A DNA stretch of 64,000 bases. Origin: Geothrix rubra. Its GTDB lineage: Bacteria; Acidobacteriota; Holophagae; Holophagales; Holophagaceae. How positions within the stretch are numbered: the stretch's first letter is position 1; every line of letters begins with the position of its first letter. Positions 8,944 through 19,143 of the stretch are shown piece by piece. A program made the position numbers and the translations under genes. The notes under the pieces were generated by a model. It saw only the letters and a list, made by a program, of their open reading frames with translations. It did no database searches and was not told the origin of the DNA. The stretch lies in NCBI RefSeq assembly GCF_030268065.1, contig NZ_BSDD01000001.1:62001-126000 (forward strand), written 5' to 3'.

Positions 8944-11900
8944 ATGACACCGGTCCCAGGAGACCACGCGGTGCGATACGTGGGGGACCGGCTGCGGGTG
9001 GACCTCGCCCACCCTGCGCCGGGCCAGCCGGGCTGGCGGGCCTACCTGCGCACCAACCTCACCCGCGGCGCCCGGGCCCGGGAGGAGATCCTCGCCCTGG
9101 CCGGGACCGTGCCCGAGGCCCAGACCTTCGCCGGGGCCGCCTGGCGGGACCTCCCGCTCCATGCCGAGGAGGGGGGCTGGTCCCTGGACCTGGCCCTCAC
9201 GGAAACGGGCCACTTCCGCGCCAAGGCCTACGCCGTGGACCTGGCCGGGCGCCAGCACTGGCCGGAGGGGGACGACCTGGGGGTGAGCGTCCTGCCGGAC
9301 CGGCTGCGTACGGCCAACCTGGTGTACTGCGCCTTCCCCCGCATGTTCGGCGCCGGCCGCGCCCTGCGGGAGGCCCGGGATCCGGCCCGGGAGGCCGCCT
9401 GGGCGGAGCTGGACGCCCAGGGGATGACGGTGATCCCGCCCTCCGGCACCCTGCGGGACCTGGCGGCCTGCCTGCCCCACATCTTCGACACCCTGGGCTG
9501 TCGCATCCTGCACCTGCTGCCCGTGGGCCCCGTGCCCACCACCTTCGCCCGCCTGGGCCGCTTCGGCAGCCCCTACGCCCAGCTCGACCTCACGGCCATC
9601 GATCCGGCCCTCGTGGCATTCGACCGGCGCACCACGGCCGTGGACCAGTTCCGGGAGCTGGCGGACGGCGTGCACCTCCGCGGCGGCACCCTGCTCCTCG
9701 ACATCGTGGTGAACCACACGGGCTGGGGCTCCCGGCTGATGGAGACCCATCCGGAGTGGTTCCTCCGCGACCCCGACGGCCGCTTCCACAGCCCCGGCGC
9801 CTGGGGCGTGACCTGGGGGGACCTGGTGGAACTGTCGGGCGGGCCGCCGGCCTTCTGGGAGACCGTGGCCGAAGCCCTGCTCACCTGGTGCCGCCGCGGG
9901 GTGGACGGTTTCCGCTGCGACGCGGGCTACATGGTGCCCCTGGAGGTCTGGCAGTACCTCGGCGCCCGGGTGCGCCGGGAGTTCCCGGACTGCCTGTTCC
10001 TCCTGGAGGGCCTGGGCGGGGCCTGGGAGACCACGGAGCGGCTGCTGGGCGAAGGCGGCATGCAGTGGGCCTACTCCGAGCTGTTCCAGAACCACGCCCC
10101 CCAGGATGTGTCGGGCTACCTGGACCACTGCCTCCGCCAAGCGCCGCGCCTGGGGCCCCTGGTCCACTACAGCGAGACCCACGACAACGACCGCCTGGCC
10201 CTGCGGGGCCCGGTCTGGTCCCTCATGCGCAACCGCCTCAGCGGGCTGGCCAGCCAGTGCGGGGCCTACGGCTTCAGCGCCGGGGTGGAGTGGCTGGCGC
10301 CGGAGAAGCTGGATGTCCACGAGGCCCGCGGCCTGGCCTGGGGCGCCGAACCCAACCTGGTGCCCGAGCTGGCGGCCCTGAACCGGCTGCTGGCCGACCA
10401 TCCCTGCTTCTTCGACGGCGCCCAGGTGGCGCGGCTGAGCCCGGACGACGCGCCGGTGTTGGCCCTGGCCCGCCGGTCCGGCGAGGGCCTGGACCACTGC
10501 CTGGTGCTGGTGAACCTCGAGGCGCGGGAGGCCCGGGACCTGGATCTGGCCGCGGCCGACTGGACCGCCCTCGGCGCCCCGGCCCACGACCTCCTGGGCC
10601 CCCCGCCCGGGCTGCAGCGGGTGGAGGGCCGCGTGCGGTTCACGCTCCAGCCCGGGGCCGCCCACTGCCTGGCCCCCCAGCCCGTGCCGCAGGGGCTTGC
10701 GGGCGAGGCCTACCGCGCCCGGCGGGCCCAGGCCGCCTGGGCCGTCCAGCGTCTGGCGGAGGCCCTGCCCGCCGAGGCCATCGGCCCCTGCGACTGGCGC
10801 TGCCTGGCCGAGCGGGTGGATCGGGATCCGGCCGCCTTCCTCGCCGCCCTCACGCGCCTGGATCCCGCCCGGGCCACGGGGGACCTGCTCGCCGCCCTGG
10901 ACGCCGCCTCGGCTGGGGACCGCTACCCGCCCGTGGTGGCCTGGGGGCCGGCGGACACCGCCCGCAGCGTCCCCGTGCCGCCGGGCCACTGGGTGCTCGT
11001 GGCGGACGACCTGCCCTTCTCGGCCACCCTCCGCCAGGCGGGGCTCCTGGACCTGAACCTGCGCTCGATTCCCGCCGCCGGCCGGCACTGGGCCGCCCTG
11101 CCGCCGCGCGGCCCGGACGGAGACGGGGAGGCCGAGCTCCACCTGGACCGCTTCGGCGAGGCGGGGCCGCCGGTGTGCGGGACCTTGCGCTTCTGCGCCG
11201 GCCTCCCGCGCTTCCTGGGCCACGGGGAACGGGGCCTGGCCCTCCTCACCAACGGGCGCGGGGGCATGGCGCGGCTCCACGCCGACCTCGGCGCCATCGG
11301 CTCCAAGTACGACTGCCTGCTGGGCGCGAACCTCCATCCGGACCTGCCCTGCGACCGCCACGTGCTGGCCAAGCGGCTCCGGGCCTGGGTCATCGCCGAC
11401 GGTTTCCTCACGGCCCTCGGCGCCGACACCCTCGAGCGCTTCGAACCGGGCCCCCCGGCCCGCTGGGTCTTCCGGGCCAACGCGGGAGACGGCCGGAGGG
11501 TGCCCATCGGCCTCGACGCGGAGATGCCGTCCGGCCGGAACGCCGTCCTGCTGCGGTTCACCCGGGGAGCGGGGAAGGGCGCCCTGCCGGAGGGCTGCCG
11601 GGTGGACCTCACGGTGCGCCTGGACCTGGAGGACCGCGGCTACCACGAGGAGACGACCTGCAGCGGGGTCCTCGACGCCCACTTCCAGGCGAGCACCGGG
11701 GTCCTGCCGGACCGGCCCGGGTTCCGGTTCCGGCCGGCGCCTGGCCGGGAACTGCGGGCCTGGTGCGAGGGGGGCATCTACCATCCGGAGCCCGAATGGA
11801 GCCTCCGCATCCCCCATCCTGTGGAGGCCGCCCGGGGCATGGCGGCCCAGGGCGATGCCTGGAGCCCCGGCTGGTTCGAGCTGCCCCTGCCGGCGGGCGG

Positions 11901-13215
11901 GGGGCTGTCCATCGTGGTGGATGCCGAGTCGCGGGAACCCGCGGCCGCCGTGCCGGGGACCGCTGCGCGGCCCGCCCGCGGGCCCGAGGAGGACAGCTTC
12001 GGCCGGCAGCTGGAGACGGCCTGCGCCGCGTTCCTCGCGCGCCGGGGAACGGGCACCACCGTCATCGCGGGCTACCCCTGGTTCCTGGACTGGGGCCGGG
12101 ACACGCTCATCGCCGTCCGCGGGCTCCTGGCGGGGGGCTGGCACCGCGAGGCCCTGGACATCCTCCGCACCTTCGGCGCCCTGGAACGGCGGGGCACCCT
12201 GCCCAACCGCCTGGCGGCCGCCGACGACGCGGACCGCGACACCTCGGATGCGCCCCTGTGGTTCGCCCTGGCCCTGGAGGAGGCCTCGATGGCCCTGGGC
12301 CCGGATGTCCTCGCCGCGGACGCCGGCGGACGCAGCCTGCTCTCGGTGCTGCGCAGCGTGGCGGAGGGCTACCTGGCGGGCACGCCCAACGGCATCCGGG
12401 TGGATCCGGCCTCGGCCCTGGTGTGGAGTCCCGCCCACTTCACCTGGATGGACACGGACCACCCGGCCGGCACGCCGCGGGAGGGCTATCCCGTGGAGCT
12501 CCAGGCGCTGTGGATCCGCCTCCTGCGCCAGCTGGCGCACCTGGGCGTTCCCGCGCAGGGCGAGGGCTGGGACACCCTCGCCCTGCGCGCCGAGGCGGCC
12601 CTGGACCGGTTCTGGCTGCCCGCCGTCGGCTGGTACGCCGACCTGCTGGCCGCACCGTCCGGGACGCCGGCCGCCCGGGCGGCGCCCCAGGACCACCTCC
12701 GCCCCAACCAGCTGTTCCTGGTGAGCCTGGGGCTCCTCCAGGGCCCGCGGGCCCGGCGGATGGTGGCCGCCGCGGGCCGGCACCTGCTGGTGCCCGGCGC
12801 CCTGCGCAGCCTGGCGCCCCTGGCGGTGGCCTGTCCGCTTGAGATCCGCGACGGCGCCGGCCGCCCGCTGAACGATCCCCTGCGGCCCTACTGGGGCCGG
12901 TACGAGGGCGACGAGGACACCCGGCGCAAGCCCGCCTACCACAACGGCACCGCCTGGGTCTGGCTCCTGCCCACCTACTGCGAGGCCCTGGCCGCGGCCT
13001 GGGACCACGCCCCGGAGGCGGTGGCCGCGGCCCGGGCCCTGCTGGGGAGCCTGGAGATCCCCCTCGCCGAGGGCTGTGTGGGGCACCTGCCGGAGCTGCT
13101 GGACGGCGACGCGCCCCACGCGCAGCGGGGCTGCGACGCCCAGGCCTGGAGCGTCACGGAAGCGCTGCGGGTGTGGCGCCACCTTTCGGAGGGCCTGTGG
13201 GCGGAGACACCGTGA
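8944..13215 (+). CDS. Two-domain glycogen debranching enzyme (GH13-like plus amylo-alpha-1,6-glucosidase)
   Basis: At 1423 residues this protein combines both activities needed to remove glycogen branches. The N-terminal half is an alpha-amylase-type barrel: DIVVNH, the nucleophile region GFRCDAGY (near 322), the acid/base LLEGLGG (near 354) and ETHDND (near 409). The C-terminal half is the GDE glucosidase fold, with FLDWGRDTL (near 1046) and a late [12 protein letters not shown] segment. This layout matches the eukaryotic-type enzyme rather than bacterial GlgX. I chose the ATG at 8944 over an in-frame GTG five codons earlier; neither has a strong ribosome site. Its stop overlaps the glgB start, opening the forward glycogen operon. 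Confidence 0.85.
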   Translation: MTPVPGDHAVRYVGDRLRVDLAHPAPGQPGWRAYLRTNLTRGARAREEILALAGTVPEAQTFAGAAWRDLPLHAEEGGWSLDLALTETGHFRAKAYAVDLAGRQHWPEGDDLGVSVLPDRLRTANLVYCAFPRMFGAGRALREARDPAREAAWAELDAQGMTVIPPSGTLRDLAACLPHIFDTLGCRILHLLPVGPVPTTFARLGRFGSPYAQLDLTAIDPALVAFDRRTTAVDQFRELADGVHLRGGTLLLDIVVNHTGWGSRLMETHPEWFLRDPDGRFHSPGAWGVTWGDLVELSGGPPAFWETVAEALLTWCRRGVDGFRCDAGYMVPLEVWQYLGARVRREFPDCLFLLEGLGGAWETTERLLGEGGMQWAYSELFQNHAPQDVSGYLDHCLRQAPRLGPLVHYSETHDNDRLALRGPVWSLMRNRLSGLASQCGAYGFSAGVEWLAPEKLDVHEARGLAWGAEPNLVPELAALNRLLADHPCFFDGAQVARLSPDDAPVLALARRSGEGLDHCLVLVNLEAREARDLDLAAADWTALGAPAHDLLGPPPGLQRVEGRVRFTLQPGAAHCLAPQPVPQGLAGEAYRARRAQAAWAVQRLAEALPAEAIGPCDWRCLAERVDRDPAAFLAALTRLDPARATGDLLAALDAASAGDRYPPVVAWGPADTARSVPVPPGHWVLVADDLPFSATLRQAGLLDLNLRSIPAAGRHWAALPPRGPDGDGEAELHLDRFGEAGPPVCGTLRFCAGLPRFLGHGERGLALLTNGRGGMARLHADLGAIGSKYDCLLGANLHPDLPCDRHVLAKRLRAWVIADGFLTALGADTLERFEPGPPARWVFRANAGDGRRVPIGLDAEMPSGRNAVLLRFTRGAGKGALPEGCRVDLTVRLDLEDRGYHEETTCSGVLDAHFQASTGVLPDRPGFRFRPAPGRELRAWCEGGIYHPEPEWSLRIPHPVEAARGMAAQGDAWSPGWFELPLPAGGGLSIVVDAESREPAAAVPGTAARPARGPEEDSFGRQLETACAAFLARRGTGTTVIAGYPWFLDWGRDTLIAVRGLLAGGWHREALDILRTFGALERRGTLPNRLAAADDADRDTSDAPLWFALALEEASMALGPDVLAADAGGRSLLSVLRSVAEGYLAGTPNGIRVDPASALVWSPAHFTWMDTDHPAGTPREGYPVELQALWIRLLRQLAHLGVPAQGEGWDTLALRAEAALDRFWLPAVGWYADLLAAPSGTPAARAAPQDHLRPNQLFLVSLGLLQGPRARRMVAAAGRHLLVPGALRSLAPLAVACPLEIRDGAGRPLNDPLRPYWGRYEGDEDTRRKPAYHNGTAWVWLLPTYCEALAAAWDHAPEAVAAARALLGSLEIPLAEGCVGHLPELLDGDAPHAQRGCDAQAWSVTEALRVWRHLSEGLWAETP

Positions 13216-15131
13216 CGGACCAGGACCGCTTCCCCCCGTGGCTGGGGCCGCTGGACCACCACCTGCTGTCGGAGGGCACGCACCGGCGCGCCTACGAGAA
13301 GCTGGGGGCCCATCCGGCGGTGCTCGACGGCGTGGCGGGCACCGCCTTCGCCGTGTGGGCGCCCAGCGCGCAGCGCGTGAGCGTGGTGGGGCCCTTCAAC
13401 GACTGGGACGGCCGGCGCCATCCCATGCGGTCCAGCGATTCCGGCGTGTGGGAGCGGTTCGTGCCGGACGTGGGACCCGGCGACCTCTACAAGTTCGAGC
13501 TGACGGGGCCGCGGGGCGAGCCGCTGGCCCTGAAGGCCGATCCCTTCGCCTTCCGCTGCGAGGTGCCGCCCCGCACGGCCTCGGTGGTGCACGGCCTGGG
13601 CGGGTACGCCTGGGGCGACGCGGCCTGGATGGGGGCCCGGGGCCGCGTGCCCATCCACCGGGCGCCCTTCAGCGCCTACGAGGTGCACCTGGGCTCCTGG
13701 CGCCGGCGCCCGGACGGGCGGTACCTGAACTACCGCGAGATCGCCGAACAGCTCATCCCCTACGTGACGTACCTGGGCTTCACCCACGTGGAGCTGCTGC
13801 CCGTGAGCGAGCACCCCTTCTACGGTTCCTGGGGCTACCAGCCCCTGGGGCTCTTCGCGCCAACGGGCCGCTACGGGACGCCGGAGGACTTCAAGGCCTT
13901 CGTGGACGCCTTCCACCAGGCGGGCCTCGGGGTGGTGCTGGACTGGGTGCCGGCCCACTTTCCGGAGGACGCCCACGGCCTCACCTTCTTCGACGGCACG
14001 CACCTCTACGAGCACGCCGATCCCCGCCAGGGCCGCCTCGTGGACTGGGGGACCCTGGCCTACAACTACGGACGGCGGGAGGTGCAGACCTTCCTCATCG
14101 CCAACGCCCTCTACTGGCTGGACCAGTTCCACGTGGACGGCCTGCGGGTGGATGCCGTGGCCTCCATGCTCTACCTCGACTACAGCCGGAAGGAGGGCCA
14201 GTGGGTGCCCAACCGGCACGGGGGGCGGGAGAACCTGGAGGCCGTGGCCTTCCTGCGCCGGCTCAACGAGGCGGTGTACGCGGAACATCCCGATGCCTTC
14301 ACCATCGCGGAGGAATCCACCGCCTGGCCCATGGTCTCCCGGCCCACCAGCGCCGGGGGGCTGGGCTTCGGCTTCAAGTGGAACATGGGCTGGATGCACG
14401 ACACCCTGCTCTACTTCTCCCGCACCATGCTGCACCGGCGCTTCCACCACGACGAGCTGACCTTCAGCATGCTCTACCACGGCACGGAGAACTACGTGCT
14501 GCCCCTCTCGCACGACGAGGTGGTGCACGGGAAGCGGAGCCTCCTCGGCCGCATGCCGGGCAGCGACTGGGAGCGTCTCGCCAACCTGCGTCTCCTGCTG
14601 GCCTGGACCTTCGCCCACCCGGGCAAGAAGCTGCTCTTCATGGGCACGGAGCTGGGCCAGGAGCGGGAGTGGAACCACGCCACGGCCCTGGACTGGGAGC
14701 TGCTGGACCGGCCCGACCACAAGGGCATCCACGATCTGCTCCGCGACCTCAATGCCCTCTACCGGGCGCGGACGTCGCTCCACGAAGGCGACTGCGAGCC
14801 AGGGGGCTTCTCCTGGATCGAGGCCGGCGACCGGGCCAACAGCGTGCTCTCGCTGCTGCGTCTCGGTCCGGCGCCCGGCGACCTCACGGTGGTGATCCTC
14901 AACTTCACGGCCCTGGTGCATCGCGACTACCGGGTGGGCGTGCCCGTCCCCGGACCCTTCGAGGAATGCCTCAACACCGACGGGCCGTCCTACGGAGGGC
15001 AGGGCTTCCTGAACCCCGGGAGCCTGCGCCCTGAACCCATCCCCCTCCACGGATGCCGCCAGTCGATCCGGCTCACCCTTCCGCCCCTCGGCGCAGTCTT
15101 CCTCCGGCCCACCGGAGGGGGAGTAGAATAG
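13212..15131 (+). CDS. glgB: 1,4-alpha-glucan branching enzyme
   Basis: GlgB cuts alpha-1,4 glucan chains and rejoins them in alpha-1,6 linkage to branch glycogen. The 639-residue protein has an N-terminal CBM48 region ([19 protein letters not shown]) and a GH13 barrel with nucleophile DGLRVDAV (near 309), acid/base TIAEES (near 363) and [10 protein letters not shown] (near 431). The start is a GTG in the GTGA overlap with the debranching-enzyme stop, with GGAG six bases upstream; an earlier in-frame GTG at 13173 is less likely. It is somewhat shorter than E. coli GlgB because the extra N-terminal module is missing. Confidence 0.95.
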   Translation: MTDQDRFPPWLGPLDHHLLSEGTHRRAYEKLGAHPAVLDGVAGTAFAVWAPSAQRVSVVGPFNDWDGRRHPMRSSDSGVWERFVPDVGPGDLYKFELTGPRGEPLALKADPFAFRCEVPPRTASVVHGLGGYAWGDAAWMGARGRVPIHRAPFSAYEVHLGSWRRRPDGRYLNYREIAEQLIPYVTYLGFTHVELLPVSEHPFYGSWGYQPLGLFAPTGRYGTPEDFKAFVDAFHQAGLGVVLDWVPAHFPEDAHGLTFFDGTHLYEHADPRQGRLVDWGTLAYNYGRREVQTFLIANALYWLDQFHVDGLRVDAVASMLYLDYSRKEGQWVPNRHGGRENLEAVAFLRRLNEAVYAEHPDAFTIAEESTAWPMVSRPTSAGGLGFGFKWNMGWMHDTLLYFSRTMLHRRFHHDELTFSMLYHGTENYVLPLSHDEVVHGKRSLLGRMPGSDWERLANLRLLLAWTFAHPGKKLLFMGTELGQEREWNHATALDWELLDRPDHKGIHDLLRDLNALYRARTSLHEGDCEPGGFSWIEAGDRANSVLSLLRLGPAPGDLTVVILNFTALVHRDYRVGVPVPGPFEECLNTDGPSYGGQGFLNPGSLRPEPIPLHGCRQSIRLTLPPLGAVFLRPTGGGVE

Positions 15132-15163
15132 GCGCCCCACCTTCGGACCATCGAGGCTCAGCC

Positions 15164-17287
15164 ATGGAACCCCTCCGGCAGAAGCTCGAACGACTCACCC
15201 AGAACCTCTGGTGGACCTGGCGGCCCGAGGTGCGGTCCATCTTCCGGGACCTGGACCTCGAGCTGTACCAGCGCGCCCACCGCAACCCGATCTCCGTGCT
15301 GCGCCAGATCGACACACGGCAGATGGAGAACCGGGCCATGGAGGTGGACGTCCCCGCCCGGATCGACCGGGCCCTCCGGCAGCTGGACGAGTACCTCCAC
15401 CCCGTCACCACCTGGGGCCTCTTCCACGCCGGACCGCTCAGCACGCGGCCCGTGGCCTACTTCTGCGCGGAGTTCGGGATCCACGAATCCATCCCCATCT
15501 ATTCCGGCGGCCTCGGCATCCTGGCGGGCGACCACCTCAAGGGCGCCTCGAACCTGGGCGTGCCCCTGGTGGGCGTGGGACTGCTCTACCACCAGGGCTA
15601 CACCAGCCAGGTGCTGGACGGCACGTTCTGGCAGCAGGACGTGCTGGAGCCCTTCGACCTGAAGGATCTTCCCCTGCGGCCCTCGCTCACGCCCAGGGGC
15701 GAGCCCGCCCGGGTGGGGGTGGAGATGCCGGGCCGGACGGTCTGGGCCCAGGTGCTCGAGGCCTGCGTGGGGCGGGTGCGGCTCCTCCTGCTCGACACCC
15801 GAGATCCGGCGAACAGCGAGACGGACCAGGCCCTTGCGGCCCGCCTCTACGGGGGCGACCAGCGCATGCGCATCGAACAGGAGCTGATGCTCGGGGTCGG
15901 CGGCGCCCGGGCCCTGCGGGCCGTGGGGATCACCCCCAGCGTGTTCCACCTGAACGAGGGGCACACCGCCTTCGCGGTGCTGGAGCGGGCCCGCCACCGG
16001 GTGCAGGCCGACGGCCTCGACCCCTGGGCCGCCCTGAAGGAGGCCGCCGCGGCCACGGTCTTCACGACGCACACCTCGGTGGACGCGGGCCACGACCGGT
16101 TCCCGGCGGACCTGGCGGAGGAGCACCTGCGTCCCCTGGCCGAGGGATTGCGGCTTCCCGTCCAGGACCTCATGGCCCTCGGCCGGGTGAACCCGGCGGA
16201 TCATGGCTCGCCCTTCATGCCCACGGTGCTCGCGCTCCGGCAGTCCAGCCGGGCCAATGGCGTCTCGGCCCTCCACGGCGTGGTGTCCCGGGCCATGTGG
16301 ACCAGCCTCTGGCCCGGGCGGCCCGAAGCCCAGGTCCCCATCGGCCACATCACCAACGGCGTGCACGTGTCCACCTGGCTGGCCACGGAGATGGACCAGC
16401 TCTTCGAGGCGCGCATCGGCACCAACTGGCTGGACGGCATGGTCCACCCCGACCTCTGGACGAGGATCGAAGGCGTCGACTCGGCCGAGATCTGGGAGAT
16501 CAAGCAGGTGCTCAAGGCGAGGCTGGTCCGGTTCATCCGCGGGCGCGTGGCGGCCACCCGGGCCCACCAGGGGTTGCCGCCCGTGGACCCGCCGCCCCTC
16601 GATCCCGACGCCCTCACCATCGGCTTCGCCCGCCGCTTCGTCCCCTACAAGCGGCCGGACCTGCTCTTCACGGATCCGGACCGCCTGGCGGCCCTGGTGA
16701 ACCATCCCACCCGGCCCGTGAACCTCATCTTCGCCGGCCGCGCGCACCCGGCGGACCAGACGGGGAAGGCCCTCATCCAGAAGGTGAACCGCCTCCTGGA
16801 GGATCCCCGCTTCCGGAACCGGATCGTCTTCGTCGAGAACTACAACATCCACGTGGGCCGCAACCTCTACCAGGGCGTGGACGCCTGGCTCAACAACCCG
16901 GTGCGCCCCCTGGAGGCCTGCGGCACCAGCGGCATGAAGGCGGTCCTGAACGGCGCCCTCCACATCTCGGTGCTGGACGGCTGGTGGGCGGAGGCTTTCG
17001 ATGGGCAGAACGGGTTCGCGATCGGCAGTGGCGAGTCCCACGCGGACCCCGAGATCCAGGACCGGCGTGACGCGGAGGCCCTCTTCCGGGTGCTGGAGGA
17101 GGAGGTGGTGCCCTGCTACTACGACCGCGACCCCGCCGGCGTTCCCAGGGCGTGGGTGAAGCGGGTGAAGCGCTCCATCCGGACCCTGGCCTGGCGCTTC
17201 AACTCCGACCGCATGGTGATGGACTACGTGCGGCACTGCTACCTGCCCGCGGCGGTGGCGGCCTCCTGCCAGATGCCGCCGGCTTAA
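15164..17287 (+). CDS. glgP: Alpha-glucan (glycogen) phosphorylase, DUF3417-type
   Basis: This enzyme releases glucose-1-phosphate from glycogen using phosphate and pyridoxal phosphate. The 707-residue protein belongs to the shorter bacterial/archaeal phosphorylase group: it opens with the DUF3417-like segment (LTQNLWWTWRPEVRSIF), has AEFGIHESIPIYSGGLG, FHLNEGHTAF and, near residue 585, the cofactor-lysine motif GTSGMKAVLNGALH. ATG 15164 follows glgB by 32 bases. Its TAA stop touches the left end of the inverted-repeat element at 17287-17695. Confidence 0.92.
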   Translation: MEPLRQKLERLTQNLWWTWRPEVRSIFRDLDLELYQRAHRNPISVLRQIDTRQMENRAMEVDVPARIDRALRQLDEYLHPVTTWGLFHAGPLSTRPVAYFCAEFGIHESIPIYSGGLGILAGDHLKGASNLGVPLVGVGLLYHQGYTSQVLDGTFWQQDVLEPFDLKDLPLRPSLTPRGEPARVGVEMPGRTVWAQVLEACVGRVRLLLLDTRDPANSETDQALAARLYGGDQRMRIEQELMLGVGGARALRAVGITPSVFHLNEGHTAFAVLERARHRVQADGLDPWAALKEAAAATVFTTHTSVDAGHDRFPADLAEEHLRPLAEGLRLPVQDLMALGRVNPADHGSPFMPTVLALRQSSRANGVSALHGVVSRAMWTSLWPGRPEAQVPIGHITNGVHVSTWLATEMDQLFEARIGTNWLDGMVHPDLWTRIEGVDSAEIWEIKQVLKARLVRFIRGRVAATRAHQGLPPVDPPPLDPDALTIGFARRFVPYKRPDLLFTDPDRLAALVNHPTRPVNLIFAGRAHPADQTGKALIQKVNRLLEDPRFRNRIVFVENYNIHVGRNLYQGVDAWLNNPVRPLEACGTSGMKAVLNGALHISVLDGWWAEAFDGQNGFAIGSGESHADPEIQDRRDAEALFRVLEEEVVPCYYDRDPAGVPRAWVKRVKRSIRTLAWRFNSDRMVMDYVRHCYLPAAVAASCQMPPA

Positions 17288-17695
17288 GAGTGCCTAACAA
17301 AACCCCCACAAGGCCGCGCGAGGGCCGCCGGGCGAGCGAGGCGAGGAACGCGAGGGAGGCTCCGGCTCCACGAGCCGCGGGCGAGTGGGAGGCACGCAAA
17401 GCGTGCCGTCAGACGGAGGGCGTAGCGGCATCGCCCCTCCACCTGACGGGCCCTGCCTCGCAGGGCCCTCCCGCTCGCAAGCTCGCGGAGGTGGAGCCTC
17501 CCCGCCGGCCCTCGCCCGGAGGGAGAAAGCCAGGTGGGCGCCCCGCGGCGTCAGGGCCCTTGAACGATGTCCCGCATCGCCCTGCGGGCCCTTCCCTCTC
17601 GGTATCGCCTTCGGCGATACGCGAGACATAAAGATATCTGCGGTGCATCGCACCTGGCTTTCTCGCGGCCCCGTCGGGGTTTTGTTAGGCACTCT
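17287..17695. mobile_element. 409-bp structured element with perfect 20-bp terminal inverted repeats
   Basis: This non-coding stretch fills the gap between the converging glgP and glgA genes. Its ends are a perfect inverted repeat: AGAGTGCCTAACAAAACCCC at 17287-17306 and its complement at 17676-17695. A second inner pair is GAGAAAGCCAGGTG (17522-17535) with its complement at 17651-17664. Inside are several further hairpins: 17391-17407 (7 bp), 17408-17447 (branched), 17448-17468 (8 bp), 17468-17490 (imperfect), 17602-17620 (8 bp) and 17643-17655. I find no credible protein. It could be a MITE-like element or a large structured RNA. Confidence 0.7.
17448..17490 (+). repeat. Two-hairpin module inside the inverted-repeat element
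   Basis: A perfect 8-bp stem with five-base loop (GGGCCCTG, loop CCTCG, CAGGGCCC) is followed at once by CTCCCGCTC and then TCGCGGAG, which form an imperfect hairpin. The same arrangement occurs in the spacers after the ABC ATPase (reverse strand, 873-932) and after secDF (38207-38254), with unrelated but paired bases in the first stem. Confidence 0.75.
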
Positions 17696-17704
17696 AAGGC
17701 CGCC

Positions 17705-19141
17705 TCAATCACCGGAGCGCAGCAGCTCCTCGTAGAGGTCGAGGTACTCGCGGGCCGCCCTGGGCCAGCCGAAATCCTGGGCCATGCCGCGCCTCTGGAG
17801 CTCCGTCCAGGTCTCCCGGCGGTCCCGGTACATCGCGATCGCCCGGTCCAGGGCCCCGGCCAGGCCGCCCGCCCGGGCCTCCTGGAAGGCGAATCCGGTG
17901 GCACGCCCCGCGCCGATGGCCTCGGGGGTGGCGTCCACGACGGTGTCCGCCAGGCCCCCGGTCGCGCGCACCACCGGCAGGGCCCCGTACCGGAGGGCGT
18001 ACAGCTGGGTGAGGCCGCAGGGTTCCTGCCGGCTGGGCACGAGGATGGCGTCGGCCCCCCCGTAGATCCGGTGGGAGAGGCCTTCGTCGAAGCCGATCCG
18101 GGCCACCACACGGCTGGGGTGCAGGCGGGCCGCCGCCAGGAACCGGGCCTCCAGCTCGGGATCGCCCTGGCCCAGCACCGCCAGCTGGGCGTTCTGCGCC
18201 GCGAACCAGGCCTGGTCGTCCAGGACGAGGTCGAGCCCCTTCTGGGCGGCGAAGCGGCTGACGATGGCGAAGAGGGGCTGCTCCGCATCCACCCGGAGGC
18301 CCAGCTCCCGTTGCAGCTCGAGCTTGCCGGCGGCCCGGGCGGCCAGGCCGGTGGGGCCGAAGGGGTGGGGCAGGTGGGGATCGGTGGCCGGGTTCCACAC
18401 CTCGTCGTCCACACCGTTGAGGATGCCCCGGAGTTCTCCGTTCCGCTGCTGGAGCAGGCCCGCCAGGCCCAGCCCCTCGGGGCCGAGGATCTCCCGGGCG
18501 TAGGTGGGGCTCACGGTGGAGAGGCGGTCGGCGTACACGAGGCCCGCCTTCAGGAAGCCGAGCTTCCCGTAGAATTCCAGGCCGTCGGGGTGGAAGGAGG
18601 CGGCGGGGAGGCCGAGCGGCGCCAGGAGGTCGGCGGGAAAGAGCCCCTGGTAGGCCAGGTTGTGGATGGTGAAGACGGTGCGGGGGCGCGGGCCCTCCTC
18701 TAGGGCCAGGTAGGCCGGGGCCAGGCCCGTGGGCCAGTCGTGGGCGTGGACGATCTCCGGCTTCCAGCCCTGGCCGTCCCCGTGGCGGCCCAGGTGGGCG
18801 GCGGCCCAGGAGAGGGCTCCGAAGCGGAGGGGCAGGTCGCCGGCGGCGCCGTAGGGCGTCCCGCGGCCGAAGAAGGCCGGCTGGTCCAGGAGGTAGAGCG
18901 GCTGGCCGGCGGGGCTGCGACCCAGCAGCACCCGGGCCTGTCCACCGCCCATGAGGTCGCCCAGGGCGAGGACGGGTTCCAGGGGCCCCACCTCGCGCAT
19001 CAGGGACGGGTAGCCGGGCAGCAGCAGGCGGGTGTCCGTCCCCAGGTTCCGGAGGGCCTTGGGCAGGGCCGCCAGCACGTCCGCAAGGCCGCCCACCTTC
19101 ACGTGGGGGAAGAGCTCCGTGCCCGCGAAGAGGATCCGCAT
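17705..19141 (-). CDS. glgA: Glycogen synthase (ADP-glucose type)
   Basis: GlgA transfers glucose from ADP-glucose to growing glycogen chains in the cytoplasm. The 478-residue GT5 protein starts with the ADP-glucose lysine-loop motif KVGGLADV (near 15-22). It has a two-domain GT-B fold, with HAHDWPTGL in the N-terminal half and the conserved RQEPCGLTQLYALRYG segment, carrying the catalytic glutamate, in the C-terminal half. The ATG at 19141 lies two bases after the glgC stop, so glgC and glgA form one operon. Its end faces the structured element at 17287-17695. Confidence 0.94.
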   Translation of the reverse strand: MRILFAGTELFPHVKVGGLADVLAALPKALRNLGTDTRLLLPGYPSLMREVGPLEPVLALGDLMGGGQARVLLGRSPAGQPLYLLDQPAFFGRGTPYGAAGDLPLRFGALSWAAAHLGRHGDGQGWKPEIVHAHDWPTGLAPAYLALEEGPRPRTVFTIHNLAYQGLFPADLLAPLGLPAASFHPDGLEFYGKLGFLKAGLVYADRLSTVSPTYAREILGPEGLGLAGLLQQRNGELRGILNGVDDEVWNPATDPHLPHPFGPTGLAARAAGKLELQRELGLRVDAEQPLFAIVSRFAAQKGLDLVLDDQAWFAAQNAQLAVLGQGDPELEARFLAAARLHPSRVVARIGFDEGLSHRIYGGADAILVPSRQEPCGLTQLYALRYGALPVVRATGGLADTVVDATPEAIGAGRATGFAFQEARAGGLAGALDRAIAMYRDRRETWTELQRRGMAQDFGWPRAAREYLDLYEELLRSGD

Positions 19142-19143
19142 CG

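Noticed and set aside
4260-8945. Very long reverse-strand frame over the kinase and MoxR genes
   Set aside because: It spans two well-supported genes in other frames and reads as Gly/Pro/His-rich nonsense.
8313-12842. Long forward frames over MoxR and the debranching enzyme in a second frame
   Set aside because: Shadow translation rich in Arg, Pro and Gly; the true frame has both glycosidase halves.
17294-17692. Overlapping frames on both strands within the glgP-glgA gap
   Set aside because: They follow the inverted repeats and hairpins and have no start signals or domains; I treat the stretch as non-coding.
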